Below, in pieces: positions 1 through 7,316 of a stretch of 13,993 nucleotides of DNA. Each line of letters begins with the position of its first letter. Position 1 is the stretch's first letter. A model generated the notes under the pieces. The model was not told the DNA's origin and did no database searches. It saw nothing but the letters and a program-made list of their open reading frames with translations. This stretch comes from Candidatus Accumulibacter sp. UBA704 (GTDB lineage Bacteria; Pseudomonadota; Gammaproteobacteria; Burkholderiales; Rhodocyclaceae): assembly GCA_002304785.1 (NCBI GenBank), contig DBMG01000174.1:1-13993 (forward strand), given 5' to 3'. The position numbers were made by a program, and so were the translations under genes.

Positions 1-204
1 GTCATGGGAGACGGCCGCACCTACGAGTATGTCGTGGCCTTGCGTGCTGTCCAGACTCAGGATTTCATGACCGCGCACTGGGCAGAATTGCCACACAGCC
101 TGCTGGGCAAGGTCTCCAACCGGATCATTAACGAAGTTCGTGGAATCAACCGTGTCGTTTACGACATCTCCGGAAAACCGCCAGCCACGATCGAGTGGGA
201 GTAA
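1..204 (+). CDS. guaA: GMP synthase (glutamine-hydrolysing), C-terminal end only
   Basis: Only the last 67 residues are in the window; the reading frame is open from base 1 and ends with TAA. GuaA converts XMP to GMP in the cytoplasm using ATP and the amide nitrogen of glutamine, the last step of guanine nucleotide synthesis. The visible part is the C-terminal dimerisation domain. It contains the highly conserved stretches MGDGRTYEYVVALRAVQT, IINEVRGINRVVYDISGK and the terminal PPATIEWE, which match the end of E. coli GuaA almost residue for residue. The amidotransferase and ATP-pyrophosphatase domains lie to the left of the window. The gene converges on the signalling gene at 247, with about 40 bp between the two stop codons. 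Identification is secure; the upstream part cannot be judged. Confidence 0.96.
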   Translation, partial: VMGDGRTYEYVVALRAVQTQDFMTAHWAELPHSLLGKVSNRIINEVRGINRVVYDISGKPPATIEWE

Positions 205-212
205 TCCACTAA

Positions 213-246
213 TCGGATTGTCCGACCGGGAACAACGGTCGGCAAT
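213..246. terminator. Stem-loop between convergent genes, possible bidirectional terminator
   Basis: Between the stop codons of guaA (204) and the signalling gene (247) there is an inverted repeat. Bases 217-220 plus 222-227 pair with 237-246 (attg, ccgacc / ggtcgg, caat), giving ten base pairs with one bulged t at 221. A shorter competing hairpin, tcgga-ttg-tccga, lies at 213-225. Neither strand shows a clear T-run after the stem, so a terminator role is inferred from position rather than from a full intrinsic-terminator signature. Confidence 0.45.
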
Positions 247-2463
247 TCAGACGCAGGCTGTGCGCTTGTGATCGAGAATGTCGAATAGCGTTCTGGCCGG
301 AAGCGGCTGGTAATAGTAGTAACCCTGCATTGTCGTACATCCAGACTGTTCGAGATAACGGGCCTGAACGTCGGTTTCGACGCCTTCCGCAACCAGGTTG
401 AGCCCGAGTCCGCGGGCAATCGAGATGATTGCGAGAACAACCGGGAAATGGCCGTTTTCGCGCTGGATTTCCTTGACGAAGGACTGATCGATCTTGACGG
501 TGTGGATGGGGAAACGATGGAGGTAGGAAAGGGATGAATAACCCGTACCAAAATCGTCGATTGCCACGCTAACACCAAGCTCGCAGAGGCTGGTGAGCTG
601 TTCATTGACGTGTTGCGGATTACGGATGCATACGTTTTCGGTGATCTCGACTTCGATTTGATGCGGCGGGATATCGAAACGAACGAGGGCATCCCGCATC
701 TTCTCCGAGAAATCGCCCCGGTCCAGATAATGGGGTGAGACATTCATCGAGATGCGGATGGGGGGCATTCCTGCCAGATTCCGTTCGCGGATGTCCCGAC
801 AAACTGCCTCAAGCATCCAGTCGCTGATCGGAATCATCAGGCCATTGTCTTCGGCAAATGGCAGGAACTCACCGGGGGTAAGTACGCCACGCTCGGGGTG
901 GTTCCAGCGAATCAACGCTTCGGCACCGGAAATCCTGCCTGTCGTCACGTCGATCTGCGGCTGGTAATACATGGTCAGTTCGTTGCGCTCCAAAGCCCGG
1001 CGGATGCTCTTTTCCAGGGTTATTTCCCGGTAGGATGCATCGAACATGGCGCATTCGTAGAAAGAATGCCCGTTCTTTCCTTGCGCTTTCACGTGATACA
1101 TCGCCATATCCGCATGGCGCAATAGTTCGTCGATCGATTCACCGTCCTCGGGATAAACTGCGATTCCTATGCTCGCCGATATGTGAAACTCGTTGTCTTC
1201 GAGCACGAAAGGCTTGCGGAACGTCTCGAGAAACTTCTCGGCAATGATTTCAGCGTCCTTCTTGTCGCGCAACTCGGGCAGGACGACGGTGAACTCGTCG
1301 CCCCCCAGCCGCGCCAGGGTGTCGCCACGGCGCAGGCAGTTCTTCAACCGGGTGGCCACCTGTTGCAGAAGTTCGTCACCTTTCACGTGTCCAAGCGTGT
1401 CGTTGACCAGTTTGAAGCGGTCAAGGTCGATGAACATGACCGCCAGACCGCTTTGATTGCGTTTGGCCTGGATGACCGCCAGTCCGAGCCGATCCTTGAA
1501 AAGCATGCGGTTTGGCAAGTCCGTCAGGATGTCGTGATAAGCCTGGTAGGAGATCATGGCCTCGGCGCGTTTGCGATCCGTTATGTCGCGCGCTACCCCG
1601 TAAGTGCCGAAGAATTCCCGCTGCGTCGGTTCCTTGCCGACGGCATACATGCCCATCGAATTGAACGAGATGGTCATCAGCGTGTTTTCAAAGGTCAGTT
1701 CCTGCTCGTTGGCAGACTGGCTCTTGAGACGCAGTTCCACATTTCTTGATGCACGCTGGCCGACTCGCCTTTCGTTGAATACATAGCGTGCACGTTCGAG
1801 ATCCTCGTCGTGAACCAGCTCGGAATAATGCTTTCCGATCAATTCAGAGGGAGCAAAACCAAGCAATTGTTGCGCACGATCATTGATGAAGGTGAATCGC
1901 CCTTCGTCGTTCAACGTGTAGATGATGTCCGGCGAGCTATCCACCAGGTAACGGTAAAGCTTTTCCGAGCACTCCAATTGCCAGGCGATGTTATGGTTTT
2001 CGTTTTCCAGGCGTTTCTGATGCAGGGCGTTGTCGACGGTTGTCAGCAACTCTTCTCTGGTGTGAGGTTTGCGCAGGTAATCGTAAGCGCCTCGTTTCAG
2101 CGCACCAATTGCCGCTTCGATTCCGGTGTCGCCGCTCAGCACGATCACTTTTGTGTCAATTTCGGCGGAGTTTATGAAATCCATGATTTCATGACCGCTA
2201 TAGTCCGGCAGTCGCAAGTCGAGCAGAGCCAGGTCGAACTTCATCCTGCCGAGATGGTAGATAGCTTCCGTACCCGTCGACGCCGTCACCAGATGATATC
2301 CGCGGCCCTTGAGCAGTTCGCACAAGCTGTTCAGCAGCATCGGCTCGTCATCGACCAAAAGCAGGCGAGGGCTGTTGGCTCCAACCGCAAAGGTCTTCTG
2401 GGGCTCCTTGTTGCCCAGCGCAAATACCAGGGCAGCTGAATCGTTGGCAGAAATCACGCTCAT
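247..2463 (-). CDS. Response regulator with REC-PAS-GGDEF-EAL domains (c-di-GMP turnover)
   Basis: A soluble 738-residue signalling protein. REC receiver, about 31-148: acidic pair D38-D39, phosphoacceptor D82, S110 and K132 in the expected places. PAS, about 167-297, ending in the usual YGVARDITDRKRAE linker. GGDEF, about 305-465: intact GGDEF at 387-391, and RRGD five residues before it, which fits the RxxD product-inhibition site. EAL, about 484-730: EALIR at 515-519, EVEITE near 604-609, DDFGTGYS at 636-643, VKIDQSF, AEGVET and QGYYYYQPLP. All motifs needed for diguanylate cyclase and c-di-GMP phosphodiesterase activity are present, so both are plausible; which one dominates cannot be read from sequence. 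No membrane segment or signal peptide is seen. It starts 30 bp after the histidine kinase gene, so the pair is probably co-transcribed and the kinase is the likely phosphodonor for D82 (inference). The ATG has a GAGG ribosome site. Confidence 0.95.
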   Translation of the reverse strand: MSVISANDSAALVFALGNKEPQKTFAVGANSPRLLLVDDEPMLLNSLCELLKGRGYHLVTASTGTEAIYHLGRMKFDLALLDLRLPDYSGHEIMDFINSAEIDTKVIVLSGDTGIEAAIGALKRGAYDYLRKPHTREELLTTVDNALHQKRLENENHNIAWQLECSEKLYRYLVDSSPDIIYTLNDEGRFTFINDRAQQLLGFAPSELIGKHYSELVHDEDLERARYVFNERRVGQRASRNVELRLKSQSANEQELTFENTLMTISFNSMGMYAVGKEPTQREFFGTYGVARDITDRKRAEAMISYQAYHDILTDLPNRMLFKDRLGLAVIQAKRNQSGLAVMFIDLDRFKLVNDTLGHVKGDELLQQVATRLKNCLRRGDTLARLGGDEFTVVLPELRDKKDAEIIAEKFLETFRKPFVLEDNEFHISASIGIAVYPEDGESIDELLRHADMAMYHVKAQGKNGHSFYECAMFDASYREITLEKSIRRALERNELTMYYQPQIDVTTGRISGAEALIRWNHPERGVLTPGEFLPFAEDNGLMIPISDWMLEAVCRDIRERNLAGMPPIRISMNVSPHYLDRGDFSEKMRDALVRFDIPPHQIEVEITENVCIRNPQHVNEQLTSLCELGVSVAIDDFGTGYSSLSYLHRFPIHTVKIDQSFVKEIQRENGHFPVVLAIISIARGLGLNLVAEGVETDVQARYLEQSGCTTMQGYYYYQPLPARTLFDILDHKRTACV

Positions 2464-2468
2464 GGTTT

Positions 2469-2474
2469 CCTCAC
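2469..2474 (-). promoter_or_regulatory. Ribosome binding site of the REC-PAS-GGDEF-EAL gene
   Basis: On the minus strand GTGAGG sits five bases before the ATG at 2463, in the 30-bp gap after the kinase stop codon. It supports this start and translation from a shared transcript. Confidence 0.6.
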
Positions 2475-2493
2475 GCTAGCCCCTGTCTGATCG

Positions 2494-4611
2494 CTATTGG
2501 TTTATACGTTTGCGAACAGGCAGCAACATTTCAAAATGCGTTCCCTTGCTGCCACTTCGGCAAGTGATCATGCCCTGATTCTTCTTGACCAACCCGTGAA
2601 CAATGCTGAGGCCGAGTCCCTGGTGTCCATCGCCTTTCGTGCTCTGCACCGGCTGGAAAAGATTCCGCAAAATGTCAGGTGGTATCCCGGGCCCGTTGTC
2701 GGTGACGCAGAGTTCCACGAACAGAGAGCCATCCTTGTTGACGTGGCCGTTGTTGACAATCTGTATTTCGCCGCCCGAACGCATGGCTTCCATTGCGTTC
2801 TTGACCAGATTGACCAGTATCTGTTTCAGCGTGTCGGGGTTGGTCTCGGTTTCCATTGGCAGGTCTTGCGTATGGACCAAGATCTTCACCGCATCCGGGG
2901 CAAACTCGGTATCACGGAACAGACGGGCGACATCACGCATGACACGATTGACTTCCGCTGCGTTCTCGCGGACAGCGGGCTTCAGATCGGTGAGCCCCTG
3001 AACGATGACTCCTACCCGGTCAATCTCTTCATTGAGTATAGAGATTTCTCCGAGTACGGGTTCTTGCCGTTCCAGTTTGCTATCGAGAACGCTCAGGTAA
3101 TTCTTGATGATCGATAGCGGGTTATTGACTTCGTGAGCGATTTTCCGGGACGCTTCGCGGTACTCTTCAACGACAGTGGCGACCCGTCGCGATGCTTCTC
3201 CTCTTTCTCCGAAGGCCGTTTCCAGAGCGATTGCAGCTTGTTCGCCAAACGATTTGAGGAATCTCTCCTTCTTTCGCATGCCTTCAACCTGCCATTTGGC
3301 AACGCCAGCGATCAGTATGCCAAGGCAGCGACTCCGCGACGACAGGGGGATACACACGAACGCATCGCACTTGAGGATGCGGAGTAGTTGCTCCTCGGCT
3401 ACCCCCAACGGATTGCCATCACCGACAATGAACGCCAGGCGGCGTTGCAAGGCCGCCTCGGAGACGACTCCTCCACTGGTTAGGCTTACGGTGAATTCCT
3501 TTAAGCGCTGCTTGTTTTCTCCGATCGGAACGCCAACGAGGTGTTTGCCGGCGCCGTTCATCAGCAGAACCGTTGTATCCTCGAAATCGAACAGGATCCG
3601 CGCCGATCTCGCCATCGACTCGAGCAATGCCGCTTCTCCTTGTTGCGGAGAAAACGAACGTCCGGCTTCTGAGGTAAGAACCAGATTAAGGACTTCTTCC
3701 GACAACTGCTTATGCGCGGAATTGTCAACGGCCACAGCACCTTCGGTGGCCGTCTGGATCTTCAGATCATCGACACCGGAAAGGTCAATCCCGAGATACT
3801 CGGCCGACTTGTACACCTGCGAGCTGGCCCCAGTCGCCATTCTTGTCAGGTCTTCCGCATCTATGCCGCACAAGGAAGCTGCAGCTTTGACGGAGGGATC
3901 TTCCACATCGTTATCGCTTAGCAAATGAGCCAGAAGAACGATCCGGATCAGCGGGTGGGTATTGCCAAGCCGAGTTGGCGATTCGTGATGGTAGAGAACG
4001 CTGTCCGAGAGAAACGAATCGAGATTCCATCGCTCGATCAACCATGCCCCCGCCTCCTGATGGGTGATCTTTAGCGTTCGCTCTTCGATCTCGCAAAGAA
4101 TCTCGTCATCCTTAGCCAGAAAATTAGTACTGTATTCCTTGGGGGCGGTCGCCAGAAGGGCCAGCCGGCCGACATCATGCATCAGGCCAGCCAGATAGGC
4201 TTCCTCGACATGCGGGTAGCTGATCAGTTCGGCAATTTCTCGCGCCAAAACTGCCGAAGACAAGGAATGCTTCCAGAAAGCACGCAAATCAGTGCTGTTG
4301 GAGTGGGAGAAGTTATTGAATACCTGAAAAACCGACTCGCTGATCACCAGCGTCTTGATCATCTCGACGCCAAGGGTCATCAACGAGTGTTCGAGTCCGA
4401 ATTTCCGATTGCTCCGGTGATAAGCGGAACTGTTGGCTATAGATAGAATTTTCCCGGCCATGCCGGGATCTTTTGATACCAATTCCGCCAGGGCGGACAT
4501 GCCTACTTCTTCGGTCTGACATTGTTCTATCAGCTTCAGCAGTATCTGCGGCATTGCCGGTAAACGCGCGACAAGCAAGCGATGGCGAATATCAGATTCT
4601 TCTTGGCGCAT
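2494..4611 (-). CDS. HDOD-GAF-histidine kinase, cytoplasmic sensor
   Basis: A 705-residue protein without membrane segments. The N-terminal HDOD domain (about 17-230) carries LPAMPQILLKL, KDPGMAGKILSIANSSAY and a His-Asp pair at H145-D146 in AGLMHDVGRL. HDOD domains are relatives of HD phosphohydrolases, usually used for signalling. A GAF-like domain spans about 305-465 (VCIPLSSRSRCLGILIAG). The C-terminal kinase has an H-box, RKIAHEVNNPLS, with phosphoacceptor H493. Its ATPase domain has an N-box (NLVKNAMEAM, 601-610), a G1 box (DNGPGIP, 638-644) and a G2 box (GLGLSIVHGL, 665-674). All kinase motifs are intact. The signal sensed by HDOD/GAF is unknown. The adjacent response regulator 30 bp downstream is the obvious partner. 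The ATG has only a weak GGA in front of it. About 230 bp separate it from the PAS-GGDEF gene; no convincing promoter or terminator was seen there. Confidence 0.93.
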   Translation of the reverse strand: MRQEESDIRHRLLVARLPAMPQILLKLIEQCQTEEVGMSALAELVSKDPGMAGKILSIANSSAYHRSNRKFGLEHSLMTLGVEMIKTLVISESVFQVFNNFSHSNSTDLRAFWKHSLSSAVLAREIAELISYPHVEEAYLAGLMHDVGRLALLATAPKEYSTNFLAKDDEILCEIEERTLKITHQEAGAWLIERWNLDSFLSDSVLYHHESPTRLGNTHPLIRIVLLAHLLSDNDVEDPSVKAAASLCGIDAEDLTRMATGASSQVYKSAEYLGIDLSGVDDLKIQTATEGAVAVDNSAHKQLSEEVLNLVLTSEAGRSFSPQQGEAALLESMARSARILFDFEDTTVLLMNGAGKHLVGVPIGENKQRLKEFTVSLTSGGVVSEAALQRRLAFIVGDGNPLGVAEEQLLRILKCDAFVCIPLSSRSRCLGILIAGVAKWQVEGMRKKERFLKSFGEQAAIALETAFGERGEASRRVATVVEEYREASRKIAHEVNNPLSIIKNYLSVLDSKLERQEPVLGEISILNEEIDRVGVIVQGLTDLKPAVRENAAEVNRVMRDVARLFRDTEFAPDAVKILVHTQDLPMETETNPDTLKQILVNLVKNAMEAMRSGGEIQIVNNGHVNKDGSLFVELCVTDNGPGIPPDILRNLFQPVQSTKGDGHQGLGLSIVHGLVKKNQGMITCRSGSKGTHFEMLLPVRKRINQ

Positions 4612-4839
4612 TGTATCCGGCCCGGCCGCCTAGCAACCATAACGAGCAGCAATCGCAACGATGATCGCAGATGCTCCTCATGCAGTCATCTAACAGCAGA
4701 GCCCTCCCTGATAGAGTTTTTAGTACCTACCGATTCCGCGACTACTATTACTAACCTCATATGACGAAGATAATACAAAATCAGCTGGCCGTTAGCTAGC
4801 ACGATCTAATCAACACGGCTGGTTTTGACCTGGATTGTG

Positions 4840-5739
4840 TCAAATAACCCCGAGATCGACACAAAAACGATTTCCTCCGCTGTCCTTTGCATTTTCTAGC
4901 AGCGACCTGCATTGCTCGATCAGAGGTGCCGAATTTTCTCCCGTATATTCGGTTACTCCACCGCTGATGGTTGCCTTGACGGCATCAGGCAGGAATTCTT
5001 GAGTCTCGACGAGCAAACGCAATCGCTCGAGTCCGATCATCGCGTCTTTGAGTGCAACATTCGGCAGAATAATGAGAAATTCGGCGATTCCGATGCGTCC
5101 CGCAATATCTATCTCGCGCATGCTTTTACCGAGAAGCTTGCCGACACTGGCGAATAATTCGTCGGCAAGAGCGCTGCCGTTCGATCGGTAAAATGCTCGT
5201 TGTTGATCGACAGCGATCACCGCGAGGGAAAACGGCGTTCCGTAGCGCCGCGCCCGGTGTATCTCGTTGTCCAGAAGGAATATCGCATGATTCTGGCTGA
5301 ACACGCCGGTCAGTGGGTCATGGATCGAGAACTGTTCCGACCTGTCTTCCGGCTGTCTGGCGAGTATCAGCAGGATACGATCCATTCGTCCTTTATCGGA
5401 AAATACCGGCAAGGCATTGACTCTGACCGAGATGCGCGGTCTTCCGCTCCGTATCAAAATCAGCATGCGGTCGAAAACAGGCCGGGATGTTTGCATAACC
5501 TGAGTCAGCGGGTGATTGTCTCTGGCCACCCGCTGGCCATCCATTTCGCACCAGATTTGGCCCATGTTTTGGCCCGGATCTCCGCACAACTCGTTGCCTA
5601 TCGCGTTTCGATGACGAATTGAAGCATCTGCCGCGAACACCTCCAACCCGATTCCGAGGCTGTCCAACAATCCGCCGTAGCGTCGGATTTCGTCGTCGTC
5701 AGCCAGTAAGTGCGGTAGGGATGAATTGGCTTCGCTCAT
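4840..5739 (-). CDS. PAS-like protein with degenerate GGDEF domain, probable c-di-GMP receptor
   Basis: The 299-residue reading starts at the ATG at 5739 (MSEANSSLPHLL). The frame stays open to another ATG at 5862, which would add 41 residues, but that stretch holds two strong inverted repeats and does not look like a domain. Neither start has a good ribosome site. Residues about 23-134 look like a PAS fold (LEVFAADASIRHRNA ... VNALPVFSDKGRMDRILL). From about 141 the protein is a clear GGDEF relative (HDPLTGVFSQ ... RARRYGTPFSLAVIAVD). The active-site motif is GIAEF (5077-5091) instead of GGDEF. The first metal-binding Asp is Ala, and the substrate-contacting Asn-Asp pair is Tyr-Arg. An RxxD inhibitory site (REID, 5107-5118) is kept exactly five residues before GIAEF. 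Cyclase activity is therefore unlikely and c-di-GMP binding likely (inference, by analogy with PelD and PopA). It lies downstream of metY and upstream of the kinase/response-regulator pair. Confidence 0.88.
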   Translation of the reverse strand: MSEANSSLPHLLADDDEIRRYGGLLDSLGIGLEVFAADASIRHRNAIGNELCGDPGQNMGQIWCEMDGQRVARDNHPLTQVMQTSRPVFDRMLILIRSGRPRISVRVNALPVFSDKGRMDRILLILARQPEDRSEQFSIHDPLTGVFSQNHAIFLLDNEIHRARRYGTPFSLAVIAVDQQRAFYRSNGSALADELFASVGKLLGKSMREIDIAGRIGIAEFLIILPNVALKDAMIGLERLRLLVETQEFLPDAVKATISGGVTEYTGENSAPLIEQCRSLLENAKDSGGNRFCVDLGVI

Positions 5740-5759
5740 TGTCGTCAGGCCGTGGAGGT

Positions 5760-5781
5760 GGTTATTACCAAAGTAATAACC
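5760..5781. repeat. Perfect 9-bp inverted repeat upstream of the degenerate GGDEF gene
   Basis: ggttattac and gtaataacc flank the four bases caaa. The repeat ends about 20 bp before the ATG at 5739. It is AT-rich in a GC-rich neighbourhood, has no T-run, and is centred where an operator or a leader hairpin would act. No regulator could be assigned. Confidence 0.5.
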
Positions 5782-5795
5782 TAACTTACCAATGG

Positions 5796-5845
5796 CCGCT
5801 CGAAAACGAATATCCGATAGAAGGCGGAGAATCGCTTTCGAGCGG
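5796..5845. repeat. 10-bp inverted repeat (long hairpin) in the metY/GGDEF intergenic region
   Basis: ccgctcgaaa (5796-5805) pairs perfectly with tttcgagcgg (5836-5845). After one mismatch the stem continues with three more pairs (cga/tcg), leaving an internal loop of about 22 bases. There is no T-tract after it on the minus strand, so it is not a typical terminator for metY. It could be a structured leader of the downstream gene or an operator. Its presence argues that 5740-5892 is non-coding. Confidence 0.5.
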
Positions 5846-5892
5846 GTTGGGTTTCCACCCATCCCGCTTGCCAGTGTGCAATTTGGCTTTCT

Positions 5893-7164
5893 TTAGGCGG
5901 CCGCCAGTGCCTGGTCGAGATCCTCGATCAAATCGTCGATATGCTCAATTCCGACCGATAGCCGAATCATGTCCTCGGAAACGCCCGCTTTCACGAGTTC
6001 GGCTGGCGACAGTTGCCGGTGCGTGGTAGAGGCGGGATGGCAGGCCAGCGACTTGGCATCACCGATGTTAACCAGGCGGGTGAACAACTTGAGTGCGTCC
6101 TGGAAGCGGCCACCAGCCTCCAGTCCTCCCTTTACTCCGAAAGTGAGAATGCCCGAAGCCTTGCCGCCCATGTATTTCTGCACCAGCTGATGGTCCTTGT
6201 GATCCGGCAGCCCCGCGTAGTTAACCCATGAGACCTTGGCGTGGGACTGGAGAAACCGTGCAATTTTTTCGGTGTTCTCGCAGATGCGGTCCATGCGTAG
6301 TGGCAGGGTTTCCAGGCCCTGCAGAATCAGGAAAACGTTGAACGGCGAAATGGCTGCACCCATGTTGCGTAGCGGCACAACGCGTGCTCGACCAATAAAG
6401 GCGGCAGCGCCGAGTGCTTCCGTATACACCACGCCGTGGTACGACACATCCGGCTCATTCAGCCGCTTGAAGCGGTCCTTGTGCTGAGCCCATGGAAACT
6501 TGCCGCTATCGACGATGATGCCGCCGATCGAGTTGCCATGGCCGCCGATATATTTGGTCAGGGAATGCACGACGATATCGGCGCCGTGCTCGAACGGACG
6601 GCACAGGTAAGGGGACGGGACCGTGTTGTCGACGATCAGCGGAACACCGTTGCGATGGGCGATTTCAGCGAGTTTCTCGAAATCGGTGATGTTCCCGAGC
6701 GGGTTGCCGACTGATTCGCAGTAGATCGCTTTTGTTTTTCCGTCGATCAGTTTTTCAAACGATCCGGGATCGCGATAATCGGCAAATCGCCCTTCGATGC
6801 CGTATTGCGGCAGGGTATGGGCGAACAGGTTGTAGGTGCCGCCATAAAGCGTCGACGCCGAAACAATGTTGTCGCCGGCTTCGGCGATGGTCATGATGGC
6901 ATAGGTGATGGCCGCCTGGCCAGATGCGAGAGCCAGCGCACCAACACCACCTTCGATTGCCGTCACGCGCTTCTCCAACACATCCTGCGTCGGATTCATT
7001 ATGCGTGTGTAGATGTTGCCGGCGACTTTCAGGTCGAACAGGTCGGCGCCATGCTGGGTGCTGTCGAAGGAGTAGGAGGTTGTCTGATAGATCGGAACCG
7101 CGACAGCCTTGGTGGTCGGTTCGGGACTGTAGCCGCCGTGGACGGCGAGGGTTTCCAGCTTCAT
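5893..7164 (-). CDS. metY: O-acetylhomoserine sulfhydrylase (aminocarboxypropyltransferase)
   Basis: A PLP enzyme of the Cys/Met metabolism family that makes homocysteine directly from O-acetylhomoserine and sulfide in the cytoplasm. The 423-residue length fits MetY (about 420-430) better than cystathionine synthases or lyases (about 380-400). Visible marks are KLETLAVHGGYSPEP at the N-terminus, YTRIMNPTQDVLEKR, the SGQAA turn, VDNTVPSPY for PLP contact and HSLTKYIGGHG with the PLP-binding lysine. The C-terminal LACHPASTTHRQL and RLSVGIEHIDDLIEDLDQAL also fit. The ATG at 7164 is chosen because GGAG lies five bases before it; an in-frame GTG two codons upstream would overlap that site. It is separated from lysS by about 150 bp containing the lysS terminator, so it has its own transcription unit. 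No SAM riboswitch was recognised upstream. Confidence 0.93.
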   Translation of the reverse strand: MKLETLAVHGGYSPEPTTKAVAVPIYQTTSYSFDSTQHGADLFDLKVAGNIYTRIMNPTQDVLEKRVTAIEGGVGALALASGQAAITYAIMTIAEAGDNIVSASTLYGGTYNLFAHTLPQYGIEGRFADYRDPGSFEKLIDGKTKAIYCESVGNPLGNITDFEKLAEIAHRNGVPLIVDNTVPSPYLCRPFEHGADIVVHSLTKYIGGHGNSIGGIIVDSGKFPWAQHKDRFKRLNEPDVSYHGVVYTEALGAAAFIGRARVVPLRNMGAAISPFNVFLILQGLETLPLRMDRICENTEKIARFLQSHAKVSWVNYAGLPDHKDHQLVQKYMGGKASGILTFGVKGGLEAGGRFQDALKLFTRLVNIGDAKSLACHPASTTHRQLSPAELVKAGVSEDMIRLSVGIEHIDDLIEDLDQALAAA

Positions 7165-7169
7165 GGGCA

Positions 7170-7173
7170 CTCC
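7170..7173 (-). promoter_or_regulatory. metY: Ribosome binding site deciding the metY start
   Basis: GGAG on the minus strand, five bases before the ATG at 7164. It overlaps the alternative in-frame GTG at 7170 and so favours the ATG. Confidence 0.6.
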
Positions 7174-7270
7174 ATTGTTATTGAGTTCAAGACTGGCATG
7201 TTAGCACCGGAGATTGTGGCGTTTAGACGAAGAATTCATATCCAAATAACGCGCTGCCCCGAACACCGAT

Positions 7271-7294
7271 AAAAAAAAGCGCCCCGGAGGGCGC
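7271..7294 (-). terminator. Intrinsic terminator of lysS
   Basis: On the minus strand the sequence reads gcgccc-tccg-gggcgc followed by eight T residues, about 20 bp after the lysS stop codon. A perfect six-pair GC stem, a four-base loop and an uninterrupted T-tract make this a textbook Rho-independent terminator. It ends the lysS transcript before metY. Confidence 0.93.
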
Positions 7295-7316
7295 CTTGCA
7301 GTCGGATTGGCAACCC

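Noticed and set aside
4612..4839. Promoter or terminator between the degenerate GGDEF gene and the kinase
   Set aside because: TTGTAT and AT-rich stretches are present but without properly spaced -35/-10 pairs; only a four-pair agct hairpin was seen near a short T-run, too weak to call.
7165..7270. SAM riboswitch or clear promoter upstream of metY
   Set aside because: No SAM-riboswitch core could be recognised and no -35/-10 pair of acceptable quality was found; only the ribosome binding site is supported.
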